NCBI RefSeq assembly: GCF_012271765.1
Contig: NZ_VRKO01000004.1
Location: forward strand, 62,001-126,000
Direction: 5' to 3'
Length of the DNA: 64,000 nt
From: Erwinia rhapontici
GTDB lineage: Bacteria > Pseudomonadota > Gammaproteobacteria > Enterobacterales > Enterobacteriaceae
The notes under the pieces were generated by a model. The model was not told the origin of the DNA, ran no database searches, and worked only from the letters and a program-made list of their open reading frames with translations. Every line of letters starts with the position of its first letter. Positions within the stretch are counted from its first letter, which is position 1. Both the position numbers and the translations under genes were made by a program. Below are positions 51,778-61,374 of the stretch, in pieces.

Positions 51778-54240
51778 ATGCGAGTGCTGAAATTCGGTGG
51801 AACCTCGGTAGCCAATGCGGAACGTTTTCTGCGTGTGGCTGACATTCTGGAAAGTAATGCAAAGCAGGGACAGGTTGCTACCGTATTGTCCGCGCCAGCG
51901 AAGATTACCAATCACCTGGTGGCGATGATTGAAAAAACCATCAGCGGGCAGGATGCATTGCCTAACATCAGTGACGCTGAGCGAATCTTCGCCGAGCTGT
52001 TGCAGGGGCTGGCTGAAGCACAGCCTGGCTTTGCTTTTGACAAGCTTAAAGGCGTCGTTGATGAGGAGTTCGCTCAACTGAAGCAGGTATTGCACGGTAT
52101 TGCACTACTGGGGCAGTGCCCGGATAGCGTCAATGCCGCCATCATTTGCCGGGGGGAAAAGCTCTCTATCGCCATTATGGAAGGGCTGCTCCAGGCACGC
52201 GGCTATGGCGTCAGCGTGATCAACCCGGTGGAACAGCTACTGGCCGTAGGTCATTATCTCGAATCCACTGTCGATATTCCTGAGTCTACTCGCCGCATTG
52301 CCGCCAGCCAGATTCCCGCAGACAACATGGTGCTGATGGCAGGCTTCACCGCCGGCAACGAACGGGGTGAGCTGGTGGTGTTGGGCCGTAATGGTTCCGA
52401 CTACTCAGCGGCCGTGCTGGCTGCCTGCCTGCGCGCTGATTGTTGTGAAATCTGGACTGACGTCGATGGCGTATATACCTGCGACCCGCGCCAGGTGCCG
52501 GACGCGCGACTGCTGAAGTCGATGTCCTATCAGGAAGCGATGGAGCTTTCTTACTTCGGCGCCAAAGTGCTTCATCCGCGTACCATTGCCCCGATTGCCC
52601 AGTTCCAAATCCCTTGCCTGATTAAAAATACCGCCAACCCGCAAGCACCCGGCACCCTGATTGGTGGCGATGGCAGCGATGAGGACAACCCGGTGAAAGG
52701 CATCACCAACCTGAATAATATGGCGATGTTTAACGTCTCTGGCCCGGGAATGAAAGGCATGGTGGGCATGGCCGCCCGCGTGTTTGCGGCCATGTCACGC
52801 AGCGGTATCTCTGTCGTGCTGATCACCCAGTCCTCTTCGGAATACAGCATCAGCTTCTGTGTGTCACAGAACGATCTGGCCCGTGCGCGCCGCGTGCTGG
52901 AAGATGAATTCCATCTGGAATTGAAAGACGGCCTGCTGGAGCCGCTGGACGTGATGGAGCATCTGGCTGTGATCTCCGTCGTGGGTGACGGCATGCGCAC
53001 ATTGCGTGGTATCTCTGCGAAATTCTTCTCTGCACTGGCGCGCGCTAACATCAATATTGTGGCGATTGCCCAAGGGTCGTCCGAACGTTCGATCTCTGTG
53101 GTGGTGGATAACGATGAAGCGACCACCGGCGTGCGCGTGGTACATCAGATGCTGTTTGCCACTGACCAGGTGATCGAAGTTTTTGTCATCGGTGTTGGTG
53201 GCGTGGGGGCGGCATTGATCGAGCAGTTGCATCGTCAGCAAACCTGGCTGAAGAACAAACATATTGATCTGCGGGTATGCGGCATTGCCAACTCGCGCGC
53301 ATTGCTGACCAACGTCCACGGCATTCCGCTGGGCAACTGGCAGGATCAGCTAAAAGCTGCGAAAGAGCCGTTTGATCTGGGTCGTCTGAATCGTCTGGTG
53401 AAAGAGTATCATCTGCTGAACCCGGTGATCGTTGACTGTACGTCAAGCCAGCAGGTCGCCGATCAATATGCCGATTTCCTGGCTGACGGTTTCCACGTTG
53501 TGACGCCGAACAAAAAGGCCAATACCTCGTCGTACAACTATTACCAGCAAATGCGTGCCGCCGCGGCGAAATCGCGTCGTAAGTTCCTCTACGATACCAA
53601 CGTTGGGGCCGGTTTACCGGTGATCGAGAACTTGCAAAATCTGCTTAACGCCGGCGATGAGCTGATTAGCTTCTCCGGTATTCTGTCCGGTTCACTGTCG
53701 TTTATCTTCGGCAAACTGGATGAGGGGGTGTCACTGTCCGATGCCACCCACATGGCGCGTGAGATGGGCTTTACCGAGCCGGATCCGCGTGAAGACCTTT
53801 CCGGGCTGGACGTGGCACGTAAGCTGCTGATCCTGGCGCGTGAAGCGGGCTATCAGCTGGAGCTGAGCGATATTGACATCGAAGCCGTATTGCCACCAGA
53901 GCTGACGGCGATTGCGGATGTGGAAACGTTTATGGCACGCCTGCCGGAACTGGATGCGGAGTTTGCCGCGCGTGTTGCCAGCGCCCGTGAGGCGGGTAAA
54001 GTATTACGCTTCGTGGGAGCGATTGAAGAGGGCGGGGCGTGTAAAGTGAAAATCGATGCCGTTGACGGTAACGATCCGCTGTATAAAGTGAAAAATGGTG
54101 AGAATGCGCTGGCGTTCTACAGCCGCTATTACCAGCCGATTCCGCTGGTGTTGCGCGGTTACGGTGCCGGTAATGATGTGACCGCGGCGGGCGTGTTTGC
54201 CGATCTGTTACGTACTCTGTCGTGGAAGTTGGGAGTTTAA
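51778..54240 (+). CDS. thrA: Bifunctional aspartokinase I/homoserine dehydrogenase I
   Basis: An 820-residue protein starting at ATG 51778 behind AGGAG. The aspartokinase domain has [13 protein letters not shown] (residues 4-16) and [13 protein letters not shown]. Two regulatory ACT segments follow (about 315-460, [11 protein letters not shown] and [11 protein letters not shown]). The homoserine dehydrogenase domain begins near 465 with [16 protein letters not shown] and has VTPNKKAN and GAGLPVI. It catalyses the first and third steps from aspartate to threonine and is inhibited by threonine. It is the first structural gene behind the attenuator. Confidence 0.97.
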   Translation: MRVLKFGGTSVANAERFLRVADILESNAKQGQVATVLSAPAKITNHLVAMIEKTISGQDALPNISDAERIFAELLQGLAEAQPGFAFDKLKGVVDEEFAQLKQVLHGIALLGQCPDSVNAAIICRGEKLSIAIMEGLLQARGYGVSVINPVEQLLAVGHYLESTVDIPESTRRIAASQIPADNMVLMAGFTAGNERGELVVLGRNGSDYSAAVLAACLRADCCEIWTDVDGVYTCDPRQVPDARLLKSMSYQEAMELSYFGAKVLHPRTIAPIAQFQIPCLIKNTANPQAPGTLIGGDGSDEDNPVKGITNLNNMAMFNVSGPGMKGMVGMAARVFAAMSRSGISVVLITQSSSEYSISFCVSQNDLARARRVLEDEFHLELKDGLLEPLDVMEHLAVISVVGDGMRTLRGISAKFFSALARANINIVAIAQGSSERSISVVVDNDEATTGVRVVHQMLFATDQVIEVFVIGVGGVGAALIEQLHRQQTWLKNKHIDLRVCGIANSRALLTNVHGIPLGNWQDQLKAAKEPFDLGRLNRLVKEYHLLNPVIVDCTSSQQVADQYADFLADGFHVVTPNKKANTSSYNYYQQMRAAAAKSRRKFLYDTNVGAGLPVIENLQNLLNAGDELISFSGILSGSLSFIFGKLDEGVSLSDATHMAREMGFTEPDPREDLSGLDVARKLLILAREAGYQLELSDIDIEAVLPPELTAIADVETFMARLPELDAEFAARVASAREAGKVLRFVGAIEEGGACKVKIDAVDGNDPLYKVKNGENALAFYSRYYQPIPLVLRGYGAGNDVTAAGVFADLLRTLSWKLGV

Positions 54241-54242
54241 TC

Positions 54243-55172
54243 ATGGTTAAAATTCATGCCCCTGCCTCAATTGGCAACGTCAGCGTTGGCTTTGACGTCC
54301 TGGGGGCTGCGGTGTCGCCGGTTGATGGCACCCTGCTGGGCGACTGCGTGACCGTGGAAGCCGCCGACGAATTTAGTCTGCACAATGAAGGCAGTTTTGT
54401 TAGCAAGTTGCCGGCAAACCCACAGGATAATATCGTTTATCAGTGCTGGGACCGTTTCTGCGAAGCGATTGGCAAGCGCGTGCCGGTGAAGATGACACTG
54501 GAAAAAAATATGCCGATTGGCTCCGGCCTCGGTTCCAGCGCTTGCTCGGTGGTGGCTGGTTTGATGGCGATGAACGAACACTGCGGTAAACCGCTGAATG
54601 ATACGCAGCTGCTGGCGTTGATGGGCGAGTTGGAAGGGCGGATTTCCGGCAGCGTACATTATGACAATGTGGCCCCTTGCTTCCTGGGCGGCATGCAGTT
54701 GATGCTGGAAGAGAACGGCATTATCAGCCAGGAAGTGCCAGGCTTTGATGACTGGTTATGGGTGATGGCTTACCCGGGAATTAAAGTGTCCACCGCCGAA
54801 GCCCGTGCGATCCTGCCTGCGCAGTATCGTAAAGAGGACATTATCCGGCACGGTCGCTATCTCGGCGGCTTTATTCACGCCTGCCACACGCAGCAGCCCT
54901 TGCTGGCCGCCAAACTGATGCAGGATGTGATTGCGGAACCGTACCGCACCAAATTGTTACCGGGCTTCAGTGAAGCCCGTCAGGCCGCTGCGGATATCGG
55001 CGCACTGGCCTGCGGTATTTCTGGCTCTGGCCCAACGCTGTTTGCAGTGTGCAATCAGCTGGATACCGCACAACGTATGGCAGACTGGCTCCGCCAGCAC
55101 TATCTGCAAAATGATGAAGGCTTCGTCCATATTTGCCGTTTAGACACGGCAGGCGCACGCAAACTGGGATAA
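54243..55172 (+). CDS. thrB: Homoserine kinase
   Basis: A 309-residue GHMP kinase starting at ATG 54243, two bases after the thrA stop. The ATP loop is [15 protein letters not shown] (about residue 88), with N-terminal [17 protein letters not shown] and C-terminal [13 protein letters not shown]. It phosphorylates L-homoserine. It forms the thrABC operon with its neighbours. Confidence 0.97.
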   Translation: MVKIHAPASIGNVSVGFDVLGAAVSPVDGTLLGDCVTVEAADEFSLHNEGSFVSKLPANPQDNIVYQCWDRFCEAIGKRVPVKMTLEKNMPIGSGLGSSACSVVAGLMAMNEHCGKPLNDTQLLALMGELEGRISGSVHYDNVAPCFLGGMQLMLEENGIISQEVPGFDDWLWVMAYPGIKVSTAEARAILPAQYRKEDIIRHGRYLGGFIHACHTQQPLLAAKLMQDVIAEPYRTKLLPGFSEARQAAADIGALACGISGSGPTLFAVCNQLDTAQRMADWLRQHYLQNDEGFVHICRLDTAGARKLG

Positions 55173-55175
55173 CGC

Positions 55176-56462
55176 ATGAAACTCTATAATCTTAAGGATC
55201 ACAATGAGCAGGTCAGCTTCGCCCAGGCGGTGAAGCAGGGGCTGGGTAAACAGCAAGGCCTGTTCTTTCCACTGGAATTACCTGAATTCGAACTGACTGA
55301 CATCGATGCGATGTTGGAAATGGATTTCGTGACCCGCAGCAGCAAAATCCTGTCGGCTTTTATCGGCGATGAGATCGACGCTCATCAGCTGCATGAGCGC
55401 CTGAAAACGGCATTCACCTTCCCGGCACCGGTCGTAGACGTCACTGACGATATTGCCGCGCTGGAGCTGTTCCACGGCCCGACGCTGGCGTTCAAAGACT
55501 TCGGCGGTCGTTTTATGGCGCAGATGCTCTCTTATGTCAGCGGTGCGGATGAGAAAATCACCATTCTGACGGCAACCTCGGGTGATACCGGCGCTGCTGT
55601 GGCTCATGCCTTCTACGGTATGGAAAACGTGCGTGTGGTGATCCTCTATCCTCAAGGCAAAATCAGCCCGTTACAGGAAAAGCTGTTCTGCACCCTGGGC
55701 GGCAATATTCAGACCATCGCGATTGACGGCGATTTCGATGCCTGTCAGTCACTGGTTAAGCAGGCATTTGACGATGAAGAGCTGAAGAAGGCCATTGGCC
55801 TCAACTCCGCAAACTCCATCAACATTAGCCGTCTGCTGGCGCAGATTTGTTACTACTTTGAAGCCGTGGCGCAACTGCCTCAGGAAAAACGTAATCAGCT
55901 GGTGATCTCTGTGCCAAGCGGTAACTTTGGCGACCTGACAGCTGGTCTGCTGGCGAAGTCACTTGGCCTGCCAGTGAAACGTTTTATTGCTGCCACTAAT
56001 GCCAATGACACCGTGCCGCGCTTCCTCGTCAATGGTGAATGGGCGCCGAACGTGACCGTTGCCACCTTGTCGAATGCGATGGATGTCAGCCAGCCCAATA
56101 ACTGGCCGCGAGTGGAAGAGATCTTCCGTCGCAAAATCTGGCGCTTGCAGGATCTGGGTTACGGTGCCGTTGATGACGAAACCACCAAAGCCACTATGCG
56201 CGAGCTGGCCGACCTTGGCTATCTGTCTGAGCCTCATGCGGCGATTGCTTATCGCCTGCTGCGCGATCAGCTTCAGGACGGCGAGTTTGGTCTGTTCCTG
56301 GGGACGGCGCATCCAGCGAAATTTAAAGAGAGCGTGGAAGCGATCCTTGATCAGAAGCTGCCTTTACCGGAAGCGCTGGCCGAGCGCGCGGATCTGCCGC
56401 TGTTGTCGCACAACATGAAAGGTGAGTTTGCGGATCTGCGTGAGTTCTTACTGAAGAAATAA
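55176..56462 (+). CDS. thrC: Threonine synthase
   Basis: A 428-residue PLP enzyme. The PLP lysine is in TLAFKDFGGRF (about residue 107). Phosphate-binding and substrate segments are TATSGDTGAAVAHAF and SVPSGNFGDLTAG. It converts O-phosphohomoserine to threonine. ATG 55176 lies three bases after the thrB stop. Two palindromic repeats follow the stop and probably end the operon. Confidence 0.97.
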   Translation: MKLYNLKDHNEQVSFAQAVKQGLGKQQGLFFPLELPEFELTDIDAMLEMDFVTRSSKILSAFIGDEIDAHQLHERLKTAFTFPAPVVDVTDDIAALELFHGPTLAFKDFGGRFMAQMLSYVSGADEKITILTATSGDTGAAVAHAFYGMENVRVVILYPQGKISPLQEKLFCTLGGNIQTIAIDGDFDACQSLVKQAFDDEELKKAIGLNSANSINISRLLAQICYYFEAVAQLPQEKRNQLVISVPSGNFGDLTAGLLAKSLGLPVKRFIAATNANDTVPRFLVNGEWAPNVTVATLSNAMDVSQPNNWPRVEEIFRRKIWRLQDLGYGAVDDETTKATMRELADLGYLSEPHAAIAYRLLRDQLQDGEFGLFLGTAHPAKFKESVEAILDQKLPLPEALAERADLPLLSHNMKGEFADLREFLLKK

Positions 56463-56474
56463 TTCGATACGCAG

Positions 56475-56515
56475 GGGCGAGGCATGCCTCGCCCTGGGTC
56501 AGGCGTGCCTGACCC
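56475..56515. repeat. Two adjacent palindromic repeats between thrC and yaaA
   Basis: GGGCGAGGCATGCCTCGCCC (56475-56494) and GGGTCAGGCGTGCCTGACCC (56496-56515) stand one base apart between convergent genes. They carry different arms but the same core design as the array at 36038. They probably act as a double terminator. Confidence 0.75.
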
Positions 56516-57285
56516 TACTCGTGACGTTTAAACACCAGCTCATTCCCTTTGCTCGCATCCGCGTCAAAGGCATATCCGTCCACATCAAACTTCTTCAGCT
56601 GTTCAGGCTGGGTCAGCTCATTTTCAATGATGTAACGGCTCATCAGTCCTCGTGCCTTTTTGGCATAGAAGCTGATCACTTTAAACTTGCCGTTCTTCTC
56701 ATCGAGGAACACGGGTTTGACGATCTCAGCGTTCAGCAGCTTCGGCTTCACGGCTTTGAAGTATTCATCGGATGCGAGGTTAATCAGCACCGAATCCCCT
56801 TGCTCTGCCAGTGCGGCATTCAGCGCATGAGTCAGCTTATCGCCCCAGAAGCTGTAGAGGTCTTTGCCTAGCGGGTTGGCCAGTTTAATCCCCATTTCCA
56901 GACGATAAGCCTGCATCAGGTCCAGCGGGCGCAACAGGCCATACAGGCCGGAGAGCATACGCAGATGCTGCTGGGCAAAATCAAATGCGGCTTCGCTAAA
57001 GGTTTCTGCCTGTAATCCGGTATACACGTCACCTTTGAAGGCAAGGATCGCCTGGCGGGCATTGTCCGGGGTGAAGTCAGGCTGCCAGTCATTAAAGCGT
57101 TCAGCGTTCAGTACGGCCAGTTTGTCACTGATATGCATCAGCGAGCTGATCTCAGCCGGAGAGAGTTGACGCGCCACGGCGATCAGCTTCTGCGACTCGT
57201 CCAACAGCATGGGCTGGGTATAACGTTTTGTCGCCAGCGGGCTTTCAAAGTCCAGCGTCTTCGCCGGAGAAATTACCATTAACAT
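56515..57285 (-). CDS. yaaA: Peroxide stress protein YaaA
   Basis: A 256-residue protein starting at ATG 57285 ([13 protein letters not shown]), with AGGA eight bases upstream. It matches E. coli YaaA throughout ([78 protein letters not shown]). In E. coli it is OxyR-controlled and limits free iron during peroxide stress, with a DNA-binding helix-hairpin-helix activity reported. The final residues overlap the palindromic repeat region. Confidence 0.95.
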   Translation of the reverse strand: MLMVISPAKTLDFESPLATKRYTQPMLLDESQKLIAVARQLSPAEISSLMHISDKLAVLNAERFNDWQPDFTPDNARQAILAFKGDVYTGLQAETFSEAAFDFAQQHLRMLSGLYGLLRPLDLMQAYRLEMGIKLANPLGKDLYSFWGDKLTHALNAALAEQGDSVLINLASDEYFKAVKPKLLNAEIVKPVFLDEKNGKFKVISFYAKKARGLMSRYIIENELTQPEQLKKFDVDGYAFDADASKGNELVFKRHE

Positions 57286-57544
57286 GCTCGCGTCCTTGTA
57301 TTTCATTATCGGAAAAAGAATCTGCGCCTACTGTAGCAAAAAAGTGAGGTCGGGTGACGAATCGCTGCCATTGGTGACTGATGACGACCGGACAATCCCT
57401 AGAGAAAAAAGGGCTTTATGACGGCAGTTTTATCCGGTTGTGGCGTGATGATTTACGCCCCTTGCATGGTGAGGTACGCGTGCTATCATCCGGGGCAGAC
57501 ATTTTCAACACCCTGACAAATCAACTTTGATGAGAATGACAACT

Positions 57545-58498
57545 ATGACGGACAAATTATCCTCCCTGCGTCAAGTCACTACCGTTGTTGCTGATACTGG
57601 CGACATCGCAGCGATGAAACTCTACAAACCGCAAGATGCAACCACCAACCCTTCTCTGATCCTTAGCGCTGCACAGATTCCTGAATACCGTAAGCTGATC
57701 GACGAAGCGGTGGTATGGGCGCGTGAGCAGACCAGCAACAAAGAAGAGCAGGTGTCTTACGCTGCCGATAAGTTGGCTGTGAACATCGGCCTGGAAATTC
57801 TGAAACTGGTCCCTGGCCGTATCTCTACCGAAGTGGATGCCCGCCTGTCTTACGACACCGAAGGCAGCATCGCGAAAGCACGTAGCCTGATCAAACTGTA
57901 TAACGATGCCGGTATCAGCAACGACCGCATCCTGATCAAACTGGCCTCCACCTGGCAGGGTATCCGTGCTGCAGAACAGCTGGAAAAAGAAGGCATCAAC
58001 TGTAACCTGACGCTGCTGTTCTCCTTCGCGCAGGCGCGTTCTTGTGCAGAAGCGGGTGTGTTCCTGATTTCTCCGTTTGTAGGCCGTATCCTCGACTGGT
58101 ACAAAGCCAACACCGATAAGAAAGAATATGCGCCTAACGAAGATCCAGGCGTGGTGTCGGTGACCGAGATTTACGAATACTACAAACAGCACGGTTATGA
58201 GACTGTGGTGATGGGTGCGAGCTTCCGTAACGTTGGCGAGATCATTGAGCTGGCGGGTTGCGATCGTCTGACCATCTCTCCAGGCCTGCTGAAAGAGCTG
58301 GCTGAGACTGAAGGCAGCGTTGAGCGTAAGCTGGCCTACAGCGGTGAAGTTAAAGCCCGTCCGGCTAAAATGACCGAATCTGAGTTCCTGTGGCAGCACA
58401 ACCAGGATCCAATGGCAGTACAGAAACTGGCTGAAGGCATCCGTAACTTTGCCATCGACCAGGGCAAACTCGATAAGATGATTGCCGATCTGCTGTAA
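57545..58498 (+). CDS. talB: Transaldolase B
   Basis: A 317-residue TIM-barrel aldolase starting at ATG 57545 ([10 protein letters not shown]). The Schiff-base lysine is in [12 protein letters not shown] (about Lys132), with [31 protein letters not shown] and [11 protein letters not shown] all conserved. It transfers the dihydroxyacetone unit in the pentose phosphate pathway. A strong terminator follows, and it is the last gene of the region syntenic with E. coli. Confidence 0.97.
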   Translation: MTDKLSSLRQVTTVVADTGDIAAMKLYKPQDATTNPSLILSAAQIPEYRKLIDEAVVWAREQTSNKEEQVSYAADKLAVNIGLEILKLVPGRISTEVDARLSYDTEGSIAKARSLIKLYNDAGISNDRILIKLASTWQGIRAAEQLEKEGINCNLTLLFSFAQARSCAEAGVFLISPFVGRILDWYKANTDKKEYAPNEDPGVVSVTEIYEYYKQHGYETVVMGASFRNVGEIIELAGCDRLTISPGLLKELAETEGSVERKLAYSGEVKARPAKMTESEFLWQHNQDPMAVQKLAEGIRNFAIDQGKLDKMIADLL

Positions 58499-58506
58499 TT
58501 GATCGC

Positions 58507-58539
58507 GTGGCCGGGAAACCGGCCACTGTTTTTGTTTTT
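58507..58539 (+). terminator. Terminator of talB
   Basis: GTGGCCGG (58507-58514), loop gaaa, CCGGCCAC (58519-58526), then a T-rich tail to 58539. It is a stable tetraloop hairpin with a T-run. Confidence 0.9.
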
Positions 58540-58554
58540 GCTATACAGGGTTCT

Positions 58555-58863
58555 TTATTCAGCTAATGGTTCCAGCTTGAGAAGATGATTTTTTGCTTTT
58601 TCAACAAGATGTAAAAACTCACCATAGTTGAACTCAAGAATATCATTATTATTGGGGTAGATAATAATATTTACGGATTTCTTGTCCTCAGATAATGAGA
58701 TTTCTCCCCACTGAATGCTATTGAATGATAATTCAGCATACAGATCATCCCTATCCATAGAACTACCTACACTGTACTCTAAGATTGTCTTTTCCTCGTT
58801 TTCAGATTGTTATCTCTCTAACTCACTTAGAAGTTCCGCCATTTTATCACTTAACGTCTTCAT
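58555..58863 (-). pseudogene. Orphan immunity-like gene with an in-frame ochre codon
   Basis: One frame runs from ATG 58863 (MKTLSDKMAELLSELER) to the stop at 58555 and would encode 102 residues, but codon 18 is TAA (58810-58812). A second ATG at 58758 (MDRDDLYAEL), with AGGTAG upstream, allows a 67-residue product. The sequence FNSIQWGEISLSED followed by VNIIIYPNNNDILEF and VEKAKNHLLKLE is of the small acidic immunity-protein type. The first ATG overlaps an upstream TGA (ATGA) that ends a short coding remnant KWFTASGSASDNVIIYQKK, as in the two toxin/immunity pairs further along. I see it as the decayed immunity gene of a lost third module. Confidence 0.55.
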
Positions 58864-58935
58864 TTCTTTTGATAGATGATAACGTTATCCGATGCGGAGC
58901 CTGACGCCGTAAACCATTTTTCCCTGTGCTTTCAA

Positions 58936-59211
58936 TTAGTCACAGCTCATTTTTCCTGATGCCCTTCCGGGGCGACAACTTTTTTCCCGGACGCGCCTTT
59001 TTCTCCCGTACACGCTACCGCCCTGGTTAATATCACCGCGAACAGCAACCTGCACAGCGCTTTTCTTAACATTATCTTCGCGCTTTCCCTGCGCCAGCTC
59101 TGCCCGAAGCTCTCGGCGCGTAAGCAGCGCGAACTGCTGGGGGGATTCAGGTGATGGCGAAGCCGCAGAAGCGAACTGCGGGTTGACCGTTAAAGTAAAA
59201 ATCCCAGCCAC
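58936..59211 (-). pseudogene. Degenerate coding remnant between toxin modules
   Basis: A 91-codon frame with SPESPQQFALLTRRELRAEL and VKKSAVQVAVRGDINQGG looks protein-like, but it has no clear start or ribosome site and ends in a basic tail. I do not recognise the family. Between here and 58863 only a 19-codon fragment in another frame looks coding. The segment is probably debris of an older toxin module. Confidence 0.3.
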
Positions 59212-59230
59212 TGAGGGCTGGGACTTTCTT

Positions 59231-59503
59231 TTAATTATTAATATAGTTAGTTATTATTTTATTTATTTCATGTCGAAGTTGATCTTCATTAAATTCGTAC
59301 TCTTCACGATCATTATCTGGGTTATACATATCAGTGATGCAAAATACGCTGGATAATAATTCGCTTAAGTTATCATCATCTTGCACAAGTAAATTAGTAT
59401 CACGTTCTATCTTCCACTTAGTCATATAAGAGTCTGCAAAGACATCAGCAGTTATATCCATAGAGATAAAACTATCAATGTAGTTCTTAAGTAATTGGCT
59501 CAT
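59231..59503 (-). CDS. Colicin D-type immunity protein
   Basis: A 90-residue acidic protein. The pattern FISMDITADVFADSYMTKWKIERD and then ITDMYNPDNDREEYEFNEDQLRHEINKII parallels colicin D immunity protein as I recall it (FLASKITAIEFSERI and [26 protein letters not shown]). Its ATG overlaps the stop of the colicin D-type toxin frame (ATGA), which secures co-translation of antidote and toxin. It should neutralise the nuclease domain encoded at 59500-60764 by binding its active site. The frame is intact although the toxin gene is split. Confidence 0.8.
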   Translation of the reverse strand: MSQLLKNYIDSFISMDITADVFADSYMTKWKIERDTNLLVQDDDNLSELLSSVFCITDMYNPDNDREEYEFNEDQLRHEINKIITNYINN

Positions 59504-60764
59504 CTTAACGTCCCGTTATTCATGAAGTTTTCATACTGTTTTGTTTGGGGAGCAAGTTTCCACCCGCTTACAAAATTACCTGTTTTATCAACCACGACTA
59601 CGTTATTAGTTTTCGGATTAAAGAACACTTTCGATCCTGGAACTAACAAGTATGTTCCGTGTTCATAAGTTTTTGTATTATCTAAGTGTAACTTGATAGC
59701 TGTTTGATATTCAATGATGGTATCACCGTTTTTCTTCGTAGTTACCACGCCGAAATCAGAGGCATGTTTAAACTTCTTATCTAACTGTTTGGCACTAAAA
59801 GCGACACTATCAGAGACAATAACGGTTTCAATATTTGGAATTTTCTTACCCGGAATAAGGATGCCAGCCTTGCGGGCTTTGTCACCACTCAGGGAGTTAT
59901 TCTCAACTAAAGAGCTGCTTAATTCCCCTCGTGTTAGTGGGTTACGGGCCGTTTTAGCGAAAAGGACCGCCGCAGCTGCAATCATTGAACCTGACGTTTT
60001 TTCGTTCAGTATCTGGTCATATCCCTTAACCGCATCGCCCCCCAGCTGCTCTGCGGTTTTCCTGAATCCTGCGACATTTCCATTATACACACCACCGGCG
60101 GCCAGCAGTCGCCCGGCTGCTTTGCTGTTGAGCATTTTCCCCGGTGGGGATTGCTGGCCGGAGTCACCGATATAATGCTTTTTCAGGGTGGGGGCGGGTT
60201 TTGTGCCGTGATGACGTTTCAGACATTCTTCATAGGCTCTCCTGACTGCCTGCTCGAACGGTGAGTCGCGGAGATCCCTGGAACCGCCATAAACCAGATT
60301 GCTGTCTGCATCGAAATAAAATGGATGGTGAAAAGGATCCCAGCGTTCTGAAGTATCAATGCCGATAATCCGACCCCTTTCGAGGCTCTGCTCAGTGGCA
60401 TCATAAATGGGATATACCCGTCATACTTCAAGTTGCAGGTGCGTTGGCTGCACTCAGTCACCCGAATCACTTACTCGAGTAAGCTCATCGGGATTCCTTC
60501 CCTTGCCGCCTTCCTGCAACTCGAATTATTTTGGGTATAGTAGCGACTATTGCCTGAGTACTTATTGGATGGGTTAAAGCGATCGTTATTGGCGGATTTT
60601 CGTTGCGGGAGATCGCCTGATACGTCTTGCCTCGCATAGCGCCGATAATCCATTTCATAATAAATCCGGGCATTGTCGAATGCTACACGGGGCGTCTGAA
60701 CGAACTGAAAATCCCGTGGAGAAAGTCGCCTTCCGGCATCCTGTGCCTGATATAAACAGAACAT
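59500..60764 (-). pseudogene. Colicin D-type polymorphic toxin gene split by an ERIC element
   Basis: Reading from ATG 60764 (MFCLYQAQDAGRRLSPRDFQ), the N-terminal module is the same as in the toxin at 61375-62475. It is interrupted at 60539-60413 by a 125-bp net insertion that shifts the frame and brings stops. Removing it restores a continuous 379-residue protein across GNSRYPIYDATEQ. The shared module ends at GYDQILNE. After that come a VENN motif (LVENNSLS, 59896-59907) and a colicin D-like nuclease domain: KFKHASDFGV, HGTYLLVPGSKVFFNPKTNN, DKTGNFVSGWKL. Colicin D cuts the anticodon loop of tRNA-Arg. Internal ATGs (for example 60135, MLNSKAAGRLL) could still yield the nuclease part. Confidence 0.8.
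60413..60539. mobile_element. ERIC element inserted in the toxin gene
   Basis: A 127-bp imperfect palindrome including both flanking TA copies (60413-60414 and 60538-60539). The ends are TACCCGTCATACTTCAAGTT and CAACTCGAATTATTTTGGGT, and the central part has ACTTACTCGAGTAAGCTCAT. These match the ERIC/IRU consensus as I recall it, including the segment used for ERIC-PCR. Comparison with the sister gene at 62230-62280 shows a clean insertion with TA duplication. Confidence 0.88.
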
Positions 60765-60855
60765 GCATCCTCGCTTGTTTATCCATAAACAATGCAGGAA
60801 TGTTCATCTATTTTGTGTACGAAAAGCAATCGCCTTTTATCCATAACGTTGCTAT

Positions 60856-61099
60856 CTAATCATAAACAAAATTCACTACCGCACTTGTCCTGACGATCCC
60901 ACAGGAGAGTGCGCTTCGGTTATAGATGTAGTACCAGGCATTCATCGGAATCGACAGTTTCTGATCTAATGGCTGATAGACTGGTAAGAAAACAGCGGGG
61001 TGGCAGTGCCCTGAGCGGTGGGTCAAAGGCTAAAAGCGTGAAGTTAGTTCCTGTGTCGGCAAACAATTTACTGTAGGCCAGACGGTAGCTCTGGCCACT
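60856..61099 (-). pseudogene. Fused remnant of a fimbrial usher and a fimbrial adhesin
   Basis: The downstream part (stop TAG at 60856-60858) reads LSIPMNAWYYIYNRSALSCG then IVRTSAVVNFVYD. It is homologous to the last 38 residues of the adhesin at 62555-63655, and another frame has TAQGTATPLFSY, so there is a frameshift. The upstream part (about 61022-61099) reads SGQSYRLAYSKLFADTGTNF then TLLAF, a typical beta-barrel segment of a chaperone-usher protein. The two pieces are adjacent after an internal deletion. This is a trace of an earlier, diverged copy of the fimbrial operon end, sitting between the two toxin modules. Confidence 0.7.
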
Positions 61100-61123
61100 A
61101 TTTAAGGATTTTGCAATGTAATT

Positions 61124-61372
61124 TTACGATGTGGAATCGGATTTATTATACTCATCGCCGACAAGTTTTTGTTCAGCCTTTGATATTGCATCTCGAACCC
61201 ATTCGACGTCCAGGACCTTTATCGTTGGAGAGAACTCAATTTTGAGCTTATCCTTCCCCTCTTCTTGTTGGACAAGAGCAATATATTCATCATCGCAATA
61301 TATCTCAGCAATCAGATGCTCGTAGTCAACATCACTGGCAATAATGATTTTCAATCTACTGTTGTTTTCCAT
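61124..61372 (-). CDS. Immunity protein of the intact polymorphic toxin
   Basis: An 82-residue acidic protein. Of two in-frame ATGs I chose 61372 (MENNSRLKIII) because GGAG lies 8 bases before it. ATG 61378 overlaps the toxin stop (ATGA) with only two bases of spacing. The pattern IIASDVDYEHLIAEIYCDDE and then YIALVQQEEGKDKLKIEF, VRDAISKAEQKL matches small immunity proteins commonly found after CdiA/Rhs C-terminal toxins ending in GFLEP. It should bind and block the toxin encoded immediately upstream. Confidence 0.75.
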   Translation of the reverse strand: MENNSRLKIIIASDVDYEHLIAEIYCDDEYIALVQQEEGKDKLKIEFSPTIKVLDVEWVRDAISKAEQKLVGDEYNKSDSTS

Positions 61373-61374
61373 GA

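Noticed and set aside
60219..60470. 83-codon minus-strand frame beside the ERIC element
   Set aside because: It is an out-of-frame reading of the toxin N-terminal module plus ERIC sequence. A similar shifted frame exists at 62055-62258 inside the intact sister gene.
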